A stretch of 64,000 nucleotides of DNA from an uncultured Erythrobacter sp. (GCA_947500645.1 CANMSD010000001.1:868001-932000); one strand, 5' to 3'. Shown: positions 18,109 to 27,266, counted from the first letter of the stretch. Translations and numbers: made by a program. The notes: a model not told the origin generated them from the sequence alone.

Positions 18109-18116
18109 TCGCGGAA

Positions 18117-18905
18117 TTAAGAAGTCAAATGACCCACTAACGCCTTCACCTTCTTCTGTCGCCATTGCGGCAGTGGCGCGAGCAGCCAATAGGCGCGCTG
18201 GCTCTCATTCGGTTCGTCCAGAGCCTCAAGGCGTCCATTTTCCAGCGCTTCGGCGACCAGTGGTAGAGGCAGCACGGTGCGCCCCATTCCCGCCAGCGCC
18301 GAGCTGAGCGCCTGCCCCGGATTGCCCGCCTTGATACAGGGCTTGGTACCTTCCGGCAGAGCCGCACCCGGCCAATCGATCCACGCATCCCGGTGCCCTG
18401 GTGCTGCCACCGTCACCCGCTGCGCAGGCGCCAATTGCACGCCTTCCAGATCACCCGGGCCGTCGACCAAGCGGATCGCAAGGTCGAGATTGGACTCGGT
18501 GAAATCGGCATTTTCGTCCGCGACGAGGATGTATTGCACACCTTCCGTACCGGCTTGGAATTCCGCCAGTCGCGAGGCCAGCCACTGCGCATAGAACTCG
18601 CGCGGCGCAGCTATCGTGTAGCGATCGGATGCCTGACCCGCCTGCATCGCCTGCACGCTCTGTTCGAACTGCAGGAAACCTTCGCGCAGCGGATCAAGCC
18701 CAGCCTCGCCTTCAGGGGTGAGCTCCAAACCCTTGCTCGTCCGCCGGAACAGCACCACGCCGAGATGATCCTCCAGCGCACGGATCTGCTGGCCCACCGC
18801 AGCGGGCGTCACCGCCAACTCGTCAGCCGCGCGGGTGAAGGAGAGATGCCGCGCCGCCGCATCGTAGACACGCAGCGCATTCAGAGGGAGATGGGTCCGT
18901 TTCAT
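18117..18905 (-). CDS. LysR family transcriptional regulator (GcvA-like)
   Basis: This 262-residue LysR regulator has an N-terminal winged HTH (LNALRVYDAAARHLSFTRAADELAVTPAAVGQQIRALEDHLG, about 8-50), typical of the GcvA/AmpR subgroup, and a shortened effector-binding domain. The family is usually about 300 residues, so the C-terminal domain lacks some 35 residues, mostly late in the fold; the sequence still ends cleanly. It is divergent from the DUF1036 gene 171 bp away. That region contains GCGCAA-AGC-TTGCGC (18970-18984), which may be its site. Its regulon is unknown. Confidence 0.88.
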   Translation of the reverse strand: MKRTHLPLNALRVYDAAARHLSFTRAADELAVTPAAVGQQIRALEDHLGVVLFRRTSKGLELTPEGEAGLDPLREGFLQFEQSVQAMQAGQASDRYTIAAPREFYAQWLASRLAEFQAGTEGVQYILVADENADFTESNLDLAIRLVDGPGDLEGVQLAPAQRVTVAAPGHRDAWIDWPGAALPEGTKPCIKAGNPGQALSSALAGMGRTVLPLPLVAEALENGRLEALDEPNESQRAYWLLAPLPQWRQKKVKALVGHLTS

Positions 18906-18969
18906 TGCGCGCGGTGATTAGTCGCAGTGCCAGCGTGCCGCAACATCACAAATGCGCCTTACCTTGACG

Positions 18970-18984
18970 GCGCAAAGCTTGCGC
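18970..18984. promoter_or_regulatory. inverted repeat in divergent LysR/DUF1036 region
   Basis: GCGCAA-AGC-TTGCGC has perfect 6-bp arms. A TTGACG (18964-18969) immediately precedes it and could be a -35 element read toward the DUF1036 gene, placing the repeat in the promoter spacer. It is a candidate LysR operator only. Confidence 0.35.
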
Positions 18985-19076
18985 TTTTACAACAATGCGG
19001 TTCACAATACAGTCAATCAAAGCTCGATAAGGGTAATCAGGGTCGTCGATGAGCAGCCAATTGGAGGGCAGCTGCG

Positions 19077-20888
19077 ATGGTCAGTCTATTCGGCTCAAAG
19101 AACTTTCGGGCAAGAGATTTTCGAAGCGGTGTTTTCCACCGAGGCGTTTTCGGAACTCTTCAACGCTGTATAGCTGCGTCGGTTTGCGCGATCCTGCTAA
19201 GTTTCGCCCCCGGCATATCGCAGACCACCGCCACACCGGCCCAAGCTCAGATCAACAAATGCGGGAACCTCAACCAGCGGTCCTGCACAATCGCGGACCC
19301 GATCTACTATCGGCGCGGCGCATGCAAACCCGGTCTACAACCTACGACAGTCCTCGGCGGCAAATGCTCCAAGACTAAAGACAGCGTACTCAAGGACGTG
19401 CGCAATGCGATAAAAACGCACGATGCCACGATTACGAACGTTGCCAGAACGTGGTCGGCTTGTTTCACTCCAGAGTCGCTTATGAAAGTCGCAGGCAGCC
19501 AGGACCAGTTCTTCAACGCGATCGCAAGTAGCCCTTGCCTTGCCAACGTGTTGCAGGCCGCCAAGGATGCGGGTTTCGGTCATGTTGCGATCGGAACATC
19601 GGCCAGTCTCGGCCTGGGCGTCGGTGGAGATGTCGAAACAGGCTTTGCCTTCGATGTCCAAGGCAGGCGCGCGCCGGTATTCTACCAAACCCGCGGTATT
19701 ACCTTTTTTACGGTGGGGGGCGGAGGATCGGTGGTCATCAATCTTGGTCAAGGCCCCGCTACCGTGGCAAATCTTCAAGGCAATGAGCACGGAGCGAGCG
19801 TTGGTTTTGCCGCTTTCGGAGGCGGTGGGGCTACGGCATCGTTCAGTTATCGTGGCCAGTTGCAGAGCGTCGGTATCATCCTGACAACTGGTGTAAAGGG
19901 CGAGCTGGGATATGTGCGCACCAACACGATCGCGCGCAGCACGGGGCACAGCCCTCCTCGCATTGTAGCTGCCACCAATTCGGACGATCAAGGCGGCTAC
20001 AGCGAACTGCCACCGGTACAGGAATACGCAGCATCGGAGCGTCCGACCAAACTTCGCTTCTGCAACAACACGCCGTTCGAACATATCTATGCCGGCTTCA
20101 GTTTCTGGGATGATGGCTCCGCCATGGGCCGCGCTGGCTGGTCGGCCAAGGGCTGGAAGAAGATCAAGCAGGGTAAATGCAAGACGACCAGTATCCCCAA
20201 CGATACCTATGGATACGCCTATAGCGGAGATGTTTACGTCTTTGCTTCGGCCGAAGGCGCATGGTGGGGAAAGAACTCGCCGGCGATGTGCGTTTCAACG
20301 CCAGAGTCCGATATCCCGCTTCGTCTGGACAATGTCGACCGGGGCTGCCCGTCGGAATCGGACGTCTATTTCGACACTGGGACATACGAGTTTGTCGATC
20401 TACCGCCATCGACCGACAATACATTCACGTTTTCCGGTCAGCCGGATTACCGTCCGCAACAACGTTCTACCTCGGCATATTCGGTAACACTGTGCAACCG
20501 AACAACCTCCGACACCATCTTTGTCGCGCTTGGCATTGAAGGGCGCAGCAGATCCTACGCCCAAGGCTGGTGGGAGGTCGGAAACGGCGATTGCAAGACA
20601 ATCGACCAAACCTCAGCCGATGGCAGCCCATATGGCGGCAAAATCTGGGCTTTCGCGACGGACGGGACTCAGCAATGGAGCGGAATGGGCAAGACGTTCT
20701 GCGTCCGCCACCCGCACGCTTCTCCTAAGATCTCCGATACTCAAGGGGCACCTTGTAATCGACCTGAGCAATTTAGGTTGGCGACGATGTATCTTGGGGA
20801 CTTGAACCTCCAAGCCAATATGCGGCTGGTTTTCGAAGGGCCACCGACCCTCCCGGTTCGGACCAACGGGGCGATACCTCCGCGCTGA
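19077..20888 (+). CDS. secreted protein with Gly-rich beta region and two DUF1036 domains
   Basis: This 603-residue exported protein has a strong ribosome site (GGAGG at 19063-19067). A long basic n-region and hydrophobic core (about 30-48) form a signal peptide likely cut near residue 58 (AQA). Residues 60-160 are Cys-containing. Residues 165-285 are Gly-rich and beta-like, with repeats such as GLGVGGDVETGFAF and GFAAFGGGGATASF. Two DUF1036-type domains follow, at about 326-437 (LRFCNNT...AGWSAKGWKKIKQGKC) and 468-577 (VTLCNRT...YAQGWWEVGNGDC). DUF1036 has no established function. The duplication and the extra N-terminal region are unusual. I cannot assign a role. Confidence 0.8.
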   Translation: MVSLFGSKNFRARDFRSGVFHRGVFGTLQRCIAASVCAILLSFAPGISQTTATPAQAQINKCGNLNQRSCTIADPIYYRRGACKPGLQPTTVLGGKCSKTKDSVLKDVRNAIKTHDATITNVARTWSACFTPESLMKVAGSQDQFFNAIASSPCLANVLQAAKDAGFGHVAIGTSASLGLGVGGDVETGFAFDVQGRRAPVFYQTRGITFFTVGGGGSVVINLGQGPATVANLQGNEHGASVGFAAFGGGGATASFSYRGQLQSVGIILTTGVKGELGYVRTNTIARSTGHSPPRIVAATNSDDQGGYSELPPVQEYAASERPTKLRFCNNTPFEHIYAGFSFWDDGSAMGRAGWSAKGWKKIKQGKCKTTSIPNDTYGYAYSGDVYVFASAEGAWWGKNSPAMCVSTPESDIPLRLDNVDRGCPSESDVYFDTGTYEFVDLPPSTDNTFTFSGQPDYRPQQRSTSAYSVTLCNRTTSDTIFVALGIEGRSRSYAQGWWEVGNGDCKTIDQTSADGSPYGGKIWAFATDGTQQWSGMGKTFCVRHPHASPKISDTQGAPCNRPEQFRLATMYLGDLNLQANMRLVFEGPPTLPVRTNGAIPPR

Positions 20889-20909
20889 TAACTTTCACCT
20901 GGAGGAGAA

Positions 20910-21311
20910 TCAGCGATCCGCGGTTTCAGGCGCCGCGAGCGGGAAGAACGGAATACGCACCTCCAGCGGCGATCCGTCCGCGCGCAGGAAGGTGTAGAAG
21001 CCTTCCATCGAGCCGTGCGGCGTCGTCAGCGGACAACCTGAAACATAGTCATGGCTCTCGCCCGGTGCGAGCATCGGCTGCTCACCCACCACGCCTTCGC
21101 CATCGACATGATTCACCATGCCGCGTGCATCGGTGATCCGCCAATGGCGCGTACGCAAAGTTAGCGCCTCGTGAGACCCGTTTTCGATGCGAATATGATA
21201 GACCCAAAACCACTTGCCCGCTTCAGGCTGTGATTGCTCCGGCAGGAAGTTGACAGCAACCCGAACGGTAATCCCTTCGGTGACGGCAGCATGTTGGAAC
21301 AGCTCTTTCAT
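20910..21311 (-). CDS. apaG: ApaG domain protein
   Basis: This 133-residue protein matches ApaG, an immunoglobulin-like fold linked genetically to Co2+/Mg2+ resistance and diadenosine tetraphosphate metabolism in enterobacteria. Characteristic segments are VRVAVNFLPEQS, WVYHIRIENGS, LRTRHWRITDARG, VDGEGVVGEQPMLAPGESHDYVSGCPL and GSMEGFYTF. Its length is normal for the family. It converges on the DUF1036 gene with a 21-bp gap. The biochemical function remains uncertain for the family as a whole. Confidence 0.95.
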   Translation of the reverse strand: MKELFQHAAVTEGITVRVAVNFLPEQSQPEAGKWFWVYHIRIENGSHEALTLRTRHWRITDARGMVNHVDGEGVVGEQPMLAPGESHDYVSGCPLTTPHGSMEGFYTFLRADGSPLEVRIPFFPLAAPETADR

Positions 21312-21982
21312 AGGTCTCTCAAGGTAACGATTCTGCTTTCCTCTACAAGAGCACCAACGCGGTTAATCCACCCTGTATCCCGTTTCAGCCCGATAAAGAC
21401 TACATAGGCGCTTTCCCCGAGGGGCGCGCGGATGGAGCACATCGCGCAATTTGAGAAGTGTGACCTTTGCGGCTTTCACCAATAATTACAGTTTGTTGTG
21501 CGATTTCCGGATGAGCGAAGTGTGACCTTCCATCTCGAAAGTGCGGTTGCGCCAGTGTTGCCAAAACCACGCGGCAACGCAGCTGTGCAAAGCCTTAAGA
21601 ACGGCGCTGTGAGAGGCGTTGTAAAAGGCGTTACTCGCGTGCGCTCCAGCCAAGCCCGACGGACCATCCGCAAGCGTCGATCAAACTCTAGCGAGCGCTC
21701 AAAATGTAAGAAAATGCCGAGCTAGGGACGCCCAAGAGTATCTCTCGCAAACGGCAAAGGGCGTCTCGCTAAACGTAACTTGAACACGTCTTTGAGTTAA
21801 AATAGGTTTCAAAGAATGATCGACTGGGTGGGAGGACTGATTTTCTCAACGGAGACAAAGCAGACTAGGGGCGAATCGAAGTTATGTTCGCAGCAGAGCG
21901 AATTTCGCGCTAGCGCGAGAGCAAGCGCGGCACTCGGCGTGTTCGAAGATCGCATTTTGTTGAACTAGATAGGCTAGCACAA
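21312..21982. other. 671-bp gap without a supportable gene
   Basis: The base composition is lower in GC than the surroundings. Several short open frames exist, but none has a ribosome site, family motif or consistent codon use. A perfect 14-bp palindrome TCGCGCTAGCGCGA lies at 21905-21918. The right end presumably holds the promoter of the lipoprotein gene. Confidence 0.4.
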
Positions 21983-22618
21983 ATGACGATAAGAAGCAGA
22001 ACCGTTGGCTGGTTATTGGGTGCATTTCTGTCGCTTACCTCCTGCGCCACAGGGTCCGGTGGCGATGGCGTCAATCTCGCGTCAATGCGATTGCAAGATC
22101 TTTACTTCCCGGAAGGCGAAATCATTAGCCGACTTCCCGCCACTCGGCGTGCTTCCACTTTCTGCATGAAAAATATTGTGAAAACCGATGCTGGACTCGC
22201 CGGGGTGTCTACGGTGACCGGTTTTGATCAAGCTCTTAGAGGGGCTGTTGACGGCTCGTGTGACATAGAGGTCTCGACAATGCTCGAAGATTTCACTCCG
22301 GACATCACACACGGCGAATGCCAGTGGAAATTGAGTATGGACGATGATCCCAGGATTGTGCGCATGAACATAGGGTCAAGTGATGGCGTTGTCGTGGAGG
22401 AGTGCTTTTTGAGGCTTGCTATGGTTGATGCAGGTTATCCCGGCGCGCTGATGCTGGATTCCAACGCACTGTTTATGCCTTTGGAAGAGAGCATGTGGAT
22501 GTCTTATTCAAATTTTCCACGGTTAGTTCCTAGGGCCCCACACATCTTTCAGTTTTGTGGCGTTCGGCCACCTCATTTAACGCCCGAGTTTGAGCTTCCA
22601 GACGAGATTATGTGTTAG
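21983..22618 (+). CDS. putative lipoprotein, unknown function
   Basis: This 211-residue protein has a lipoprotein signal (MTIRSRTVGWLLGAFLSLTSC, lipobox LTSC with Cys21) and then a Gly/Ser linker. The mature part contains several Cys residues (CMKNIV, GSCDIEV, GECQWKL, EECFLRLA, FQFCGV, final C), which may form disulfides in the periplasm. I recognise no family. GC content and codon use are lower and less biased than in neighbouring housekeeping genes, and it is flanked by a long gap, so it may be an accessory or acquired gene. Confidence 0.65.
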   Translation: MTIRSRTVGWLLGAFLSLTSCATGSGGDGVNLASMRLQDLYFPEGEIISRLPATRRASTFCMKNIVKTDAGLAGVSTVTGFDQALRGAVDGSCDIEVSTMLEDFTPDITHGECQWKLSMDDDPRIVRMNIGSSDGVVVEECFLRLAMVDAGYPGALMLDSNALFMPLEESMWMSYSNFPRLVPRAPHIFQFCGVRPPHLTPEFELPDEIMC

Positions 22619-22639
22619 CGGCCTGCACCACTTACCCCC

Positions 22640-22775
22640 CTACGGCAACTCCAGCCCAAGCGGAGCGTACGGCCCGATTGAAAGCTGTTCGAACACGCCC
22701 AGCCCTTCGGCATAGCCGCCGACCCTGCAAATCATCTGCACGTTTCGATTTTTAATCGCTGCGGGGCAATCGCCA
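22640..22775 (-). pseudogene. possible C-terminal remnant of a small secreted Cys protein
   Basis: Directly after the isomerase stop, the minus strand reads a coding-like stretch with two Cys residues (DCPAAIKNRNVQMIC), then RVGGYAEGLGVFEQLSIG and a PYAPLGLELP terminus before a stop. Codon choice looks genuine, but there is no plausible start except GTG or ATG codons inside it. Sphingomonad genomes often carry small exported proteins with a CP...VVCxR pattern, which this resembles; the 5' part would have been replaced by the isomerase gene. Low certainty. Confidence 0.25.
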
Positions 22776-23405
22776 TTACCCCTTCGCCAATTCTTCCTCG
22801 ATTTGGCCCAAGCGTTCCTTGCCGAAGAACATTTCGAACGTATCGGCATCGTCGCCTTTCGTGCCAACGAACATGGTCGGTATGCCAAACGCGCCGCGCT
22901 CAACCACGCTTGAGGTATTCTCGACGAGGCCCTGTTTCACTTCGTCGCTCTGGCTGCGCGCAAACAGATCCTGCGCGTCGAAACCCGCCTCGCTCACCGC
23001 CTTGCCGAGCGCCTCAGGATCAGTGACATCGACGCCGTCCTCCCAGATCGCGGGCAGCATCGTTTCGACAAATTGCACCCCGCGCCCGTCCTGATCGGCG
23101 GCATAAAGCATGCGTTGGAGTGTGATCGAATTGAACGGGAACTTGGGATGCATACGGTATTTGTCGAGCTGGTGCTTGGCAATAAAGCGCCGCATTTCCA
23201 GCATCGCATAATCGTTCTTACCCTTCACCTCCGCATCGCGCATGAAGGGCGGAGCATTGCCGGTGAGCTTGTGCATACCGGCGAGAAAGGCTGGCACGAC
23301 GTCCAGCTCTGCACCGGTGCGCTTGATCACATCGCGCAGCGGCCACCAGATGAGATAGGCGTTTGGGCTGACGAAATCGAAAACCAGCTCGACGCGGTTT
23401 GCCAT
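22776..23405 (-). CDS. 2-hydroxychromene-2-carboxylate isomerase / DsbA-fold protein
   Basis: This 209-residue protein has the DsbA/kappa-GST fold. ELVFDFVSPNAYLIWWPL gives the N-terminal thioredoxin strand with Ser in place of CxxC, FPFNSITLQRMLYAA lies in the helical insertion, and RGAFGIPTMFVG contains the cis-Pro. This is the pattern of 2-hydroxychromene-2-carboxylate isomerase, a glutathione-dependent enzyme of naphthalene degradation, though many homologues outside such pathways are general GSH-dependent isomerases or transferases. No aromatic degradation genes are nearby, so the specific reaction is uncertain. A large palindrome and a repeat array lie upstream. Confidence 0.85.
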   Translation of the reverse strand: MANRVELVFDFVSPNAYLIWWPLRDVIKRTGAELDVVPAFLAGMHKLTGNAPPFMRDAEVKGKNDYAMLEMRRFIAKHQLDKYRMHPKFPFNSITLQRMLYAADQDGRGVQFVETMLPAIWEDGVDVTDPEALGKAVSEAGFDAQDLFARSQSDEVKQGLVENTSSVVERGAFGIPTMFVGTKGDDADTFEMFFGKERLGQIEEELAKG

Positions 23406-23484
23406 GTGATTACTCTCCCGTTCTCAGTTGAGAGAATGGGTTGCACGAGAAAACTTGCATGGCAAGAGTTTGAGTTTCTGGTTC

Positions 23485-23528
23485 GGCTTCAAGCACCAGC
23501 GCTCACATCCGTTCGCTCGGCTATCCTC
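23485..23528. repeat. 44-bp dispersed repeat, copy 2
   Basis: This matches 16224-16267 with five differences. It sits 80 bp upstream of the isomerase start and runs directly into mini-hairpin array C. Confidence 0.65.
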
Positions 23529-23535
23529 GCGGCTT

Positions 23536-23647
23536 GCGGACAAGTCCGCGCCGCTCCGGACGGGCAGTCGCCCTTGCAACGCCTGCGGCGTCGAATGAGT
23601 CCGACAAATCTGGCTTGGTCGCGAAAGCTCGGTCGCGTCAGCGACCG
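23536..23647. repeat. mosaic mini-hairpin array C
   Basis: Hairpins in order: GCGGAC-AA-GTCCGC (23536-23549), GGGC-AGTC-GCCC (23562-23573), ACGCC-TGC-GGCGT (23579-23591) and CGGTCGC-GTCA-GCGACCG (23630-23647). Read on the minus strand, the last one lies in a stretch shared with 36632-36669 and 37201-37235. Confidence 0.65.
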
Positions 23648-23679
23648 CAAGGCCAAGTGGCTTTTTCTCTTGATGCTAT

Positions 23680-23759
23680 GCCAGCCCGCTCCCTCCACCC
23701 TTCCACCCGGATGGTATCCCGGTAGGCTCCGGGTGGAAGGGTGGAGGGAGCGGGCTGGC
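23680..23759. repeat. large G-rich palindrome, copy 1
   Basis: Arms of 32 bp (23680-23711 and 23728-23759) are perfectly complementary around a 16-nt loop (TGGTATCCCGGTAGGC). The right arm carries four G3 runs spaced 5, 4 and 3 nt, a canonical G-quadruplex motif; the left arm carries the complement. Three further pairs (CTA/TAG) follow a one-base bulge. It lies between the SulP gene end and the isomerase start. Confidence 0.85.
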
Positions 23760-23781
23760 TAGGTCCAAGCATTCGACAAAA

Positions 23782-25296
23782 TCAATGCGGCGCGAGCCCG
23801 ATCTCCAGACCCGTGCGGTCTTCCAGCGCGAACTTGTCAAACAGGTCGGCGCTCGCCGAGTTCAGCCCCACGATGCGCGTGTGGCGACCGTTCCGGCGCA
23901 TCCGGTCGACCGCCTTTTCAAGCGCACCGATGGCGGAGATGTCCCAGAAATGCGCCTTCGACACGTCGATCACCACGTGATGCGCGGCGTCGTCATACTG
24001 GCTTTCCGGGCCGAGCATACGCTGGAACTTGTCGACGCTGGCGAAGAAAATCTCGCCGGTGACGCGGTAGACCGCGCTGTGCTCACGCCGCTCGCGCTCC
24101 ACGGTGAACATGTTGCGCACCTTGTTGGCGAAGAAGATGCCCGAAAGCAGCACGCCAACCAATACGCCGAGCGCAAGATCGTGAGTCCACACTACGACAA
24201 CGACGGTCGCTATCATCACCAGCGAGCTGCTGGTTGGATGGCGGCGTAGGTTCGGGATCGAGTTCCAGCTGAACGTCCCGATCGAAACCATGATCATCAC
24301 TGCGACCAGCGCTGGCATCGGCACCTGACCCACATACGGGCCCAGCACGGTGAGCAGGAACAGCAGGAACGCGCCAGCAGTGAAGGTCGACAAGCGTCCG
24401 CGACCGCCCGAGGCGACGTTGATCACCGATTGGCCAATCATCGCGCAGCCACCCATGCCGCCAAAGCATGCGGCGACGATGTTCGACACGCCCTGGCCCG
24501 CGCTCTCGCGGCGTTTGTCACTGTCCGTATGCGTCATGTCATCGACGATCTGCGCGGTCAGCAGGCTTTCGAGCAGCCCGACCGCCGCCATCGTCAGCGA
24601 ATATGGCGCGATGATCTGAAACGTTTCCCAAGTCAGCGGAACATTGGGCAGTGCGAATGTCGGCAGGCCATCGGGCAAGGTGCCCTCGCCTGCGACATTG
24701 TTGACCGGCAGCCCCCAGAACACCGCCGCCGCCGTCAGCAAAACGATAGCGACCAGCGGGCTAGGCACGGCCTTGGTAATGCGCGGGAAGCCGTAAATGA
24801 TCGCAAGACCTGCTGCGACCATCACCCATGTCCACGGGCCGACGCCCTCGTTTCCGGGCATCAACTGCGGGATTTGCGCCATGAAGATCAGGATCGCTAG
24901 CGCGTTGACGAAGCCGGTGATGACCGACCGGCTCACGAATTGCATCAGCAGGTCGAGCCGCAGCAGCGCCGCAATACCCTGAAAAATTCCCATCAGAATA
25001 GTGGCGGCGAACAGGTACTCGACGCCGTAATCTCTCACCAGCGGGATCACCACCACGGCCACCGCCGCCGTCGCCGCCGAGATCATGCCGGGACGTCCGC
25101 CGGTGAGTGAAATCACCATCGCAATCGCCACTGAGGCATACAGACCGACGCTCGGATCGACACCGGCAATCAGCGCGAAACCGATCGCTTCTGGGATCAG
25201 CGCGAGCGCAACGACGATGCCGGCAAGAATGTCTGCGCGCGGCTGAGCCAGCCAGTCGCGCCGCATCGTGCCCATGAAAGAGGCGTCAGCAGCCAT
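23782..25296 (-). CDS. SulP family anion transporter with STAS domain
   Basis: This is a 504-residue SulP (SLC26) transporter. The membrane part (about 15-390) contains [35 protein letters not shown] and the [17 protein letters not shown] segment. The C-terminal STAS domain (about 400-495) reads [14 protein letters not shown]...[26 protein letters not shown]. Such proteins carry sulfate, bicarbonate or other anions, often coupled to H+ or Na+. The start at 25296 ([15 protein letters not shown]) is more family-like than the ATG 36 bp upstream. It is monocistronic, with a 350-bp gap before the Excalibur gene. Confidence 0.92.
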   Translation of the reverse strand: MAADASFMGTMRRDWLAQPRADILAGIVVALALIPEAIGFALIAGVDPSVGLYASVAIAMVISLTGGRPGMISAATAAVAVVVIPLVRDYGVEYLFAATILMGIFQGIAALLRLDLLMQFVSRSVITGFVNALAILIFMAQIPQLMPGNEGVGPWTWVMVAAGLAIIYGFPRITKAVPSPLVAIVLLTAAAVFWGLPVNNVAGEGTLPDGLPTFALPNVPLTWETFQIIAPYSLTMAAVGLLESLLTAQIVDDMTHTDSDKRRESAGQGVSNIVAACFGGMGGCAMIGQSVINVASGGRGRLSTFTAGAFLLFLLTVLGPYVGQVPMPALVAVMIMVSIGTFSWNSIPNLRRHPTSSSLVMIATVVVVVWTHDLALGVLVGVLLSGIFFANKVRNMFTVERERREHSAVYRVTGEIFFASVDKFQRMLGPESQYDDAAHHVVIDVSKAHFWDISAIGALEKAVDRMRRNGRHTRIVGLNSASADLFDKFALEDRTGLEIGLAPH

Positions 25297-25683
25297 AATA
25301 AATTTCCAGGTTTTTGAGCATAGCGAGATCACCTCTCGCCCAATTGGTTCGCTGCGCGCCTAGAGGTTTATGCTGCATTGCACAATAGCGCGAATACGTA
25401 TTTCGACCCTTCAAGGCGTTTTGCGCGCATGTGTGGTAAATTCCGCATTACCTGCGTTTGCAGCCAGTTTGTTAGTTCACACAGTGCAATTTTTGCAAAC
25501 CGATCCTTCGGTGCGCAAAAAGGGGACCAAGAAGCCCCACCTGTTTTGTCGTTTCCACACCGACCTTCCCGGGTCGCATAAGAGGCTGGGAATGCGAGGT
25601 TTTTTACTTCGCTTCCTGGCTCTCTTTGCGTGTGGGAGGTCGGCGTTAACGGATGGACTACCTCGCGCCGTTATTGTTGGGGC
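25297..25683. other. intergenic gap between SulP and Excalibur genes
   Basis: No gene is supported. The region is AT-richer than average and should hold the promoters of the two divergent genes. I see no repeat or clear operator. Confidence 0.4.
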
Positions 25684-26010
25684 ATGAGCCGTCTTCTTAT
25701 CTTGCTGATTGTCGGTTTCGGCCTGAGCAATGTGTCGCCTTCATCAGCGACAGCGCATCCGGGCGGTCTGAACGCAGAAGGATGCCACAACAATCGCAAA
25801 ACCGGCGGCTATCACTGCCATCAGAACCGCCGCGCATCGCGCCCGGTAAACCGCGCTCAATCGCTCAACGGCGACGTCTATTTTCGAAATTGCGATGCTG
25901 CTCGCGCGGCTGGACGCGCGCCAATCTATCGCGGGCAGCCTGGCTATCGCCCAGCCCTGGATCGCGACAATGACGGAGTGGCCTGCGAACCCTATCGCGG
26001 AAGGCGCTAA
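25684..26010 (+). CDS. exported YHYH/Excalibur-type calcium-binding protein
   Basis: This 108-residue secreted protein starts at ATG 25684 with a signal peptide (MSRLLILLIVGFGLSNV...ATA). The mature part has HPGGLNAEGCHNNRKTGGYHCH, a Cys/His motif common in small exported proteins, and a C-terminal Excalibur domain (VYFRNCDAARAAGRAPIYRG...LDRDNDGVACE), whose DxDxDG loop resembles an EF-hand and is predicted to bind calcium. It is probably anchored or free in the periplasm; its role is unknown. Its stop overlaps the convergent metZ stop by 4 bp. Confidence 0.85.
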   Translation: MSRLLILLIVGFGLSNVSPSSATAHPGGLNAEGCHNNRKTGGYHCHQNRRASRPVNRAQSLNGDVYFRNCDAARAAGRAPIYRGQPGYRPALDRDNDGVACEPYRGRR

Positions 26011-27224
26011 ATCCCCGCCACCCCAAGCGCGCGATCGAGATCTTCGGTCAAATCCTGCGGGTCTTCCAGCCCGACATTAATCCGCAGCAGACCCTCGGTG
26101 ACGCCCATTTCCACGCGCCCCTCTTCGCTCATCCCGGCATGCGTAGTCGAGGCCGGGTGACACATCAGAGAGCGCGCATCGCCGATGTTGTTCGAGATAT
26201 CGACCAGCTCCAGTGCATCGAGAATGGCGAAGGCGCGCGCCCGTGTACCGACATCGAAGGCAAAGATCGGACCGGTCGCATCCATCTGAGCCTTGGCGAG
26301 ATTGTGGCGCGGATGGCTCGGCAGGCCAGGATGGAGCATGTGCCCGCCCGCCTTTTGCACGCGCGGCTCCAGGAATTGGCCGAGCTCAACCGCCTGCTCG
26401 CTTTGCCGGTGCGCGCGCAGACCAAGCGTCTCCAATCCTTTATGCACGACCCAGGCGTTGAACGGTGAGATATTCGGGCCAGTGTTGCGCTGGAATGGCA
26501 GCAGCACCTCGTTGATCCATTCTTCGCTGCCACAAATCGCGCCAGCCAGAACGCGGCCCTGTCCGTCCATGATCTTGGTCGCGCTGTAGGCGACTACATC
26601 CGCGCCGAATTCCATCGGGCGCTGCAAGGCGGGCCCAGCGAAGGCGTTGTCCACCACGGTGGTGATCCCATGCGCTTTCGCAACATCGCAAACGTGCTTG
26701 AGGTCAACGATATCGAGCGTCGGATTGGCAGGTGTCTCGAAGAAAAACACCTTGGTGTTGGGCCGGATCGCGGTCTCCCATGCAGCATCGTCCGCGCTGT
26801 CGATAACAGTGGTTTCAATGCCGAAACGCGGCAGCAATTCATCGACTAGCCAGCGGCATGAGCCGAACGCCGCGCGGGCTGCAACACAATGATCTCCAAC
26901 CGAAAGTTGGCATAGCAGCGACGCTGTCATCGCCGCCATGCCGCTCGCCTGGGCGCGGCAGGCCTCAGCACCTTCGAGCAGCGCGATCCGCTCTTCCAGC
27001 ATCGCCACTGTCGGGTTCTGCAGGCGCGAATAGGTCATTCCCTCCGCATCACCAGCAAACCGGTCGGCCACGGTCTGCGCGTCGTCATAGGTGTAGCCGG
27101 AAGTGAGGAACAAGGCCTCGCTCGTCTCACCATGTTCGCTGCGCCAGGTGCCGCCACGCACCGCGCGGGTCGCCGGGCGCCAGTTGCGCGTCACCGCGCG
27201 GTCCATGCCAGTGGTCTTCTTCAT
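26007..27224 (-). CDS. metZ: O-succinylhomoserine sulfhydrylase
   Basis: This is a 405-residue Cys/Met metabolism PLP enzyme. It joins O-succinylhomoserine and sulfide to give homocysteine in direct-sulfhydrylation methionine synthesis. Landmarks are TRAVRGGTWRSEHGETSEALFLTSGY, YSRLQNPT, the QASGMAAMTA loop, NPTLDIVDL, the PLP lysine in AYSATKIMDGQGR, and GMSEEGRVEMGVTEGLLRINVGLE at the C-terminus. The GRVLAG and NTGPNISPFNAW segments favour MetZ over cystathionine synthase. An ATG six codons in is an alternative start. It is adjacent to a TetR gene on the same strand. Confidence 0.93.
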   Translation of the reverse strand: MKKTTGMDRAVTRNWRPATRAVRGGTWRSEHGETSEALFLTSGYTYDDAQTVADRFAGDAEGMTYSRLQNPTVAMLEERIALLEGAEACRAQASGMAAMTASLLCQLSVGDHCVAARAAFGSCRWLVDELLPRFGIETTVIDSADDAAWETAIRPNTKVFFFETPANPTLDIVDLKHVCDVAKAHGITTVVDNAFAGPALQRPMEFGADVVAYSATKIMDGQGRVLAGAICGSEEWINEVLLPFQRNTGPNISPFNAWVVHKGLETLGLRAHRQSEQAVELGQFLEPRVQKAGGHMLHPGLPSHPRHNLAKAQMDATGPIFAFDVGTRARAFAILDALELVDISNNIGDARSLMCHPASTTHAGMSEEGRVEMGVTEGLLRINVGLEDPQDLTEDLDRALGVAGI

Positions 27225-27266
27225 GTCGGCAGCTTTAGCGCACGGGCTGCGGCTTACAAGTCGATC

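Noticed and set aside
21498-21725. 75-codon plus-strand frame in the 671-bp gap
   Set aside because: GTG start without a ribosome site, Arg/Ser-rich low-complexity product and no recognisable domain.
22776-23405. Aromatic (naphthalene) degradation pathway
   Set aside because: Only a single DsbA-fold isomerase homologue is present, with no dioxygenase or aldolase genes nearby.
23680-23759. The large palindrome considered as an ordinary Rho-independent terminator
   Set aside because: No T-run follows on either strand, and the arms are far longer than needed. A secondary role in ending transcripts is still possible.
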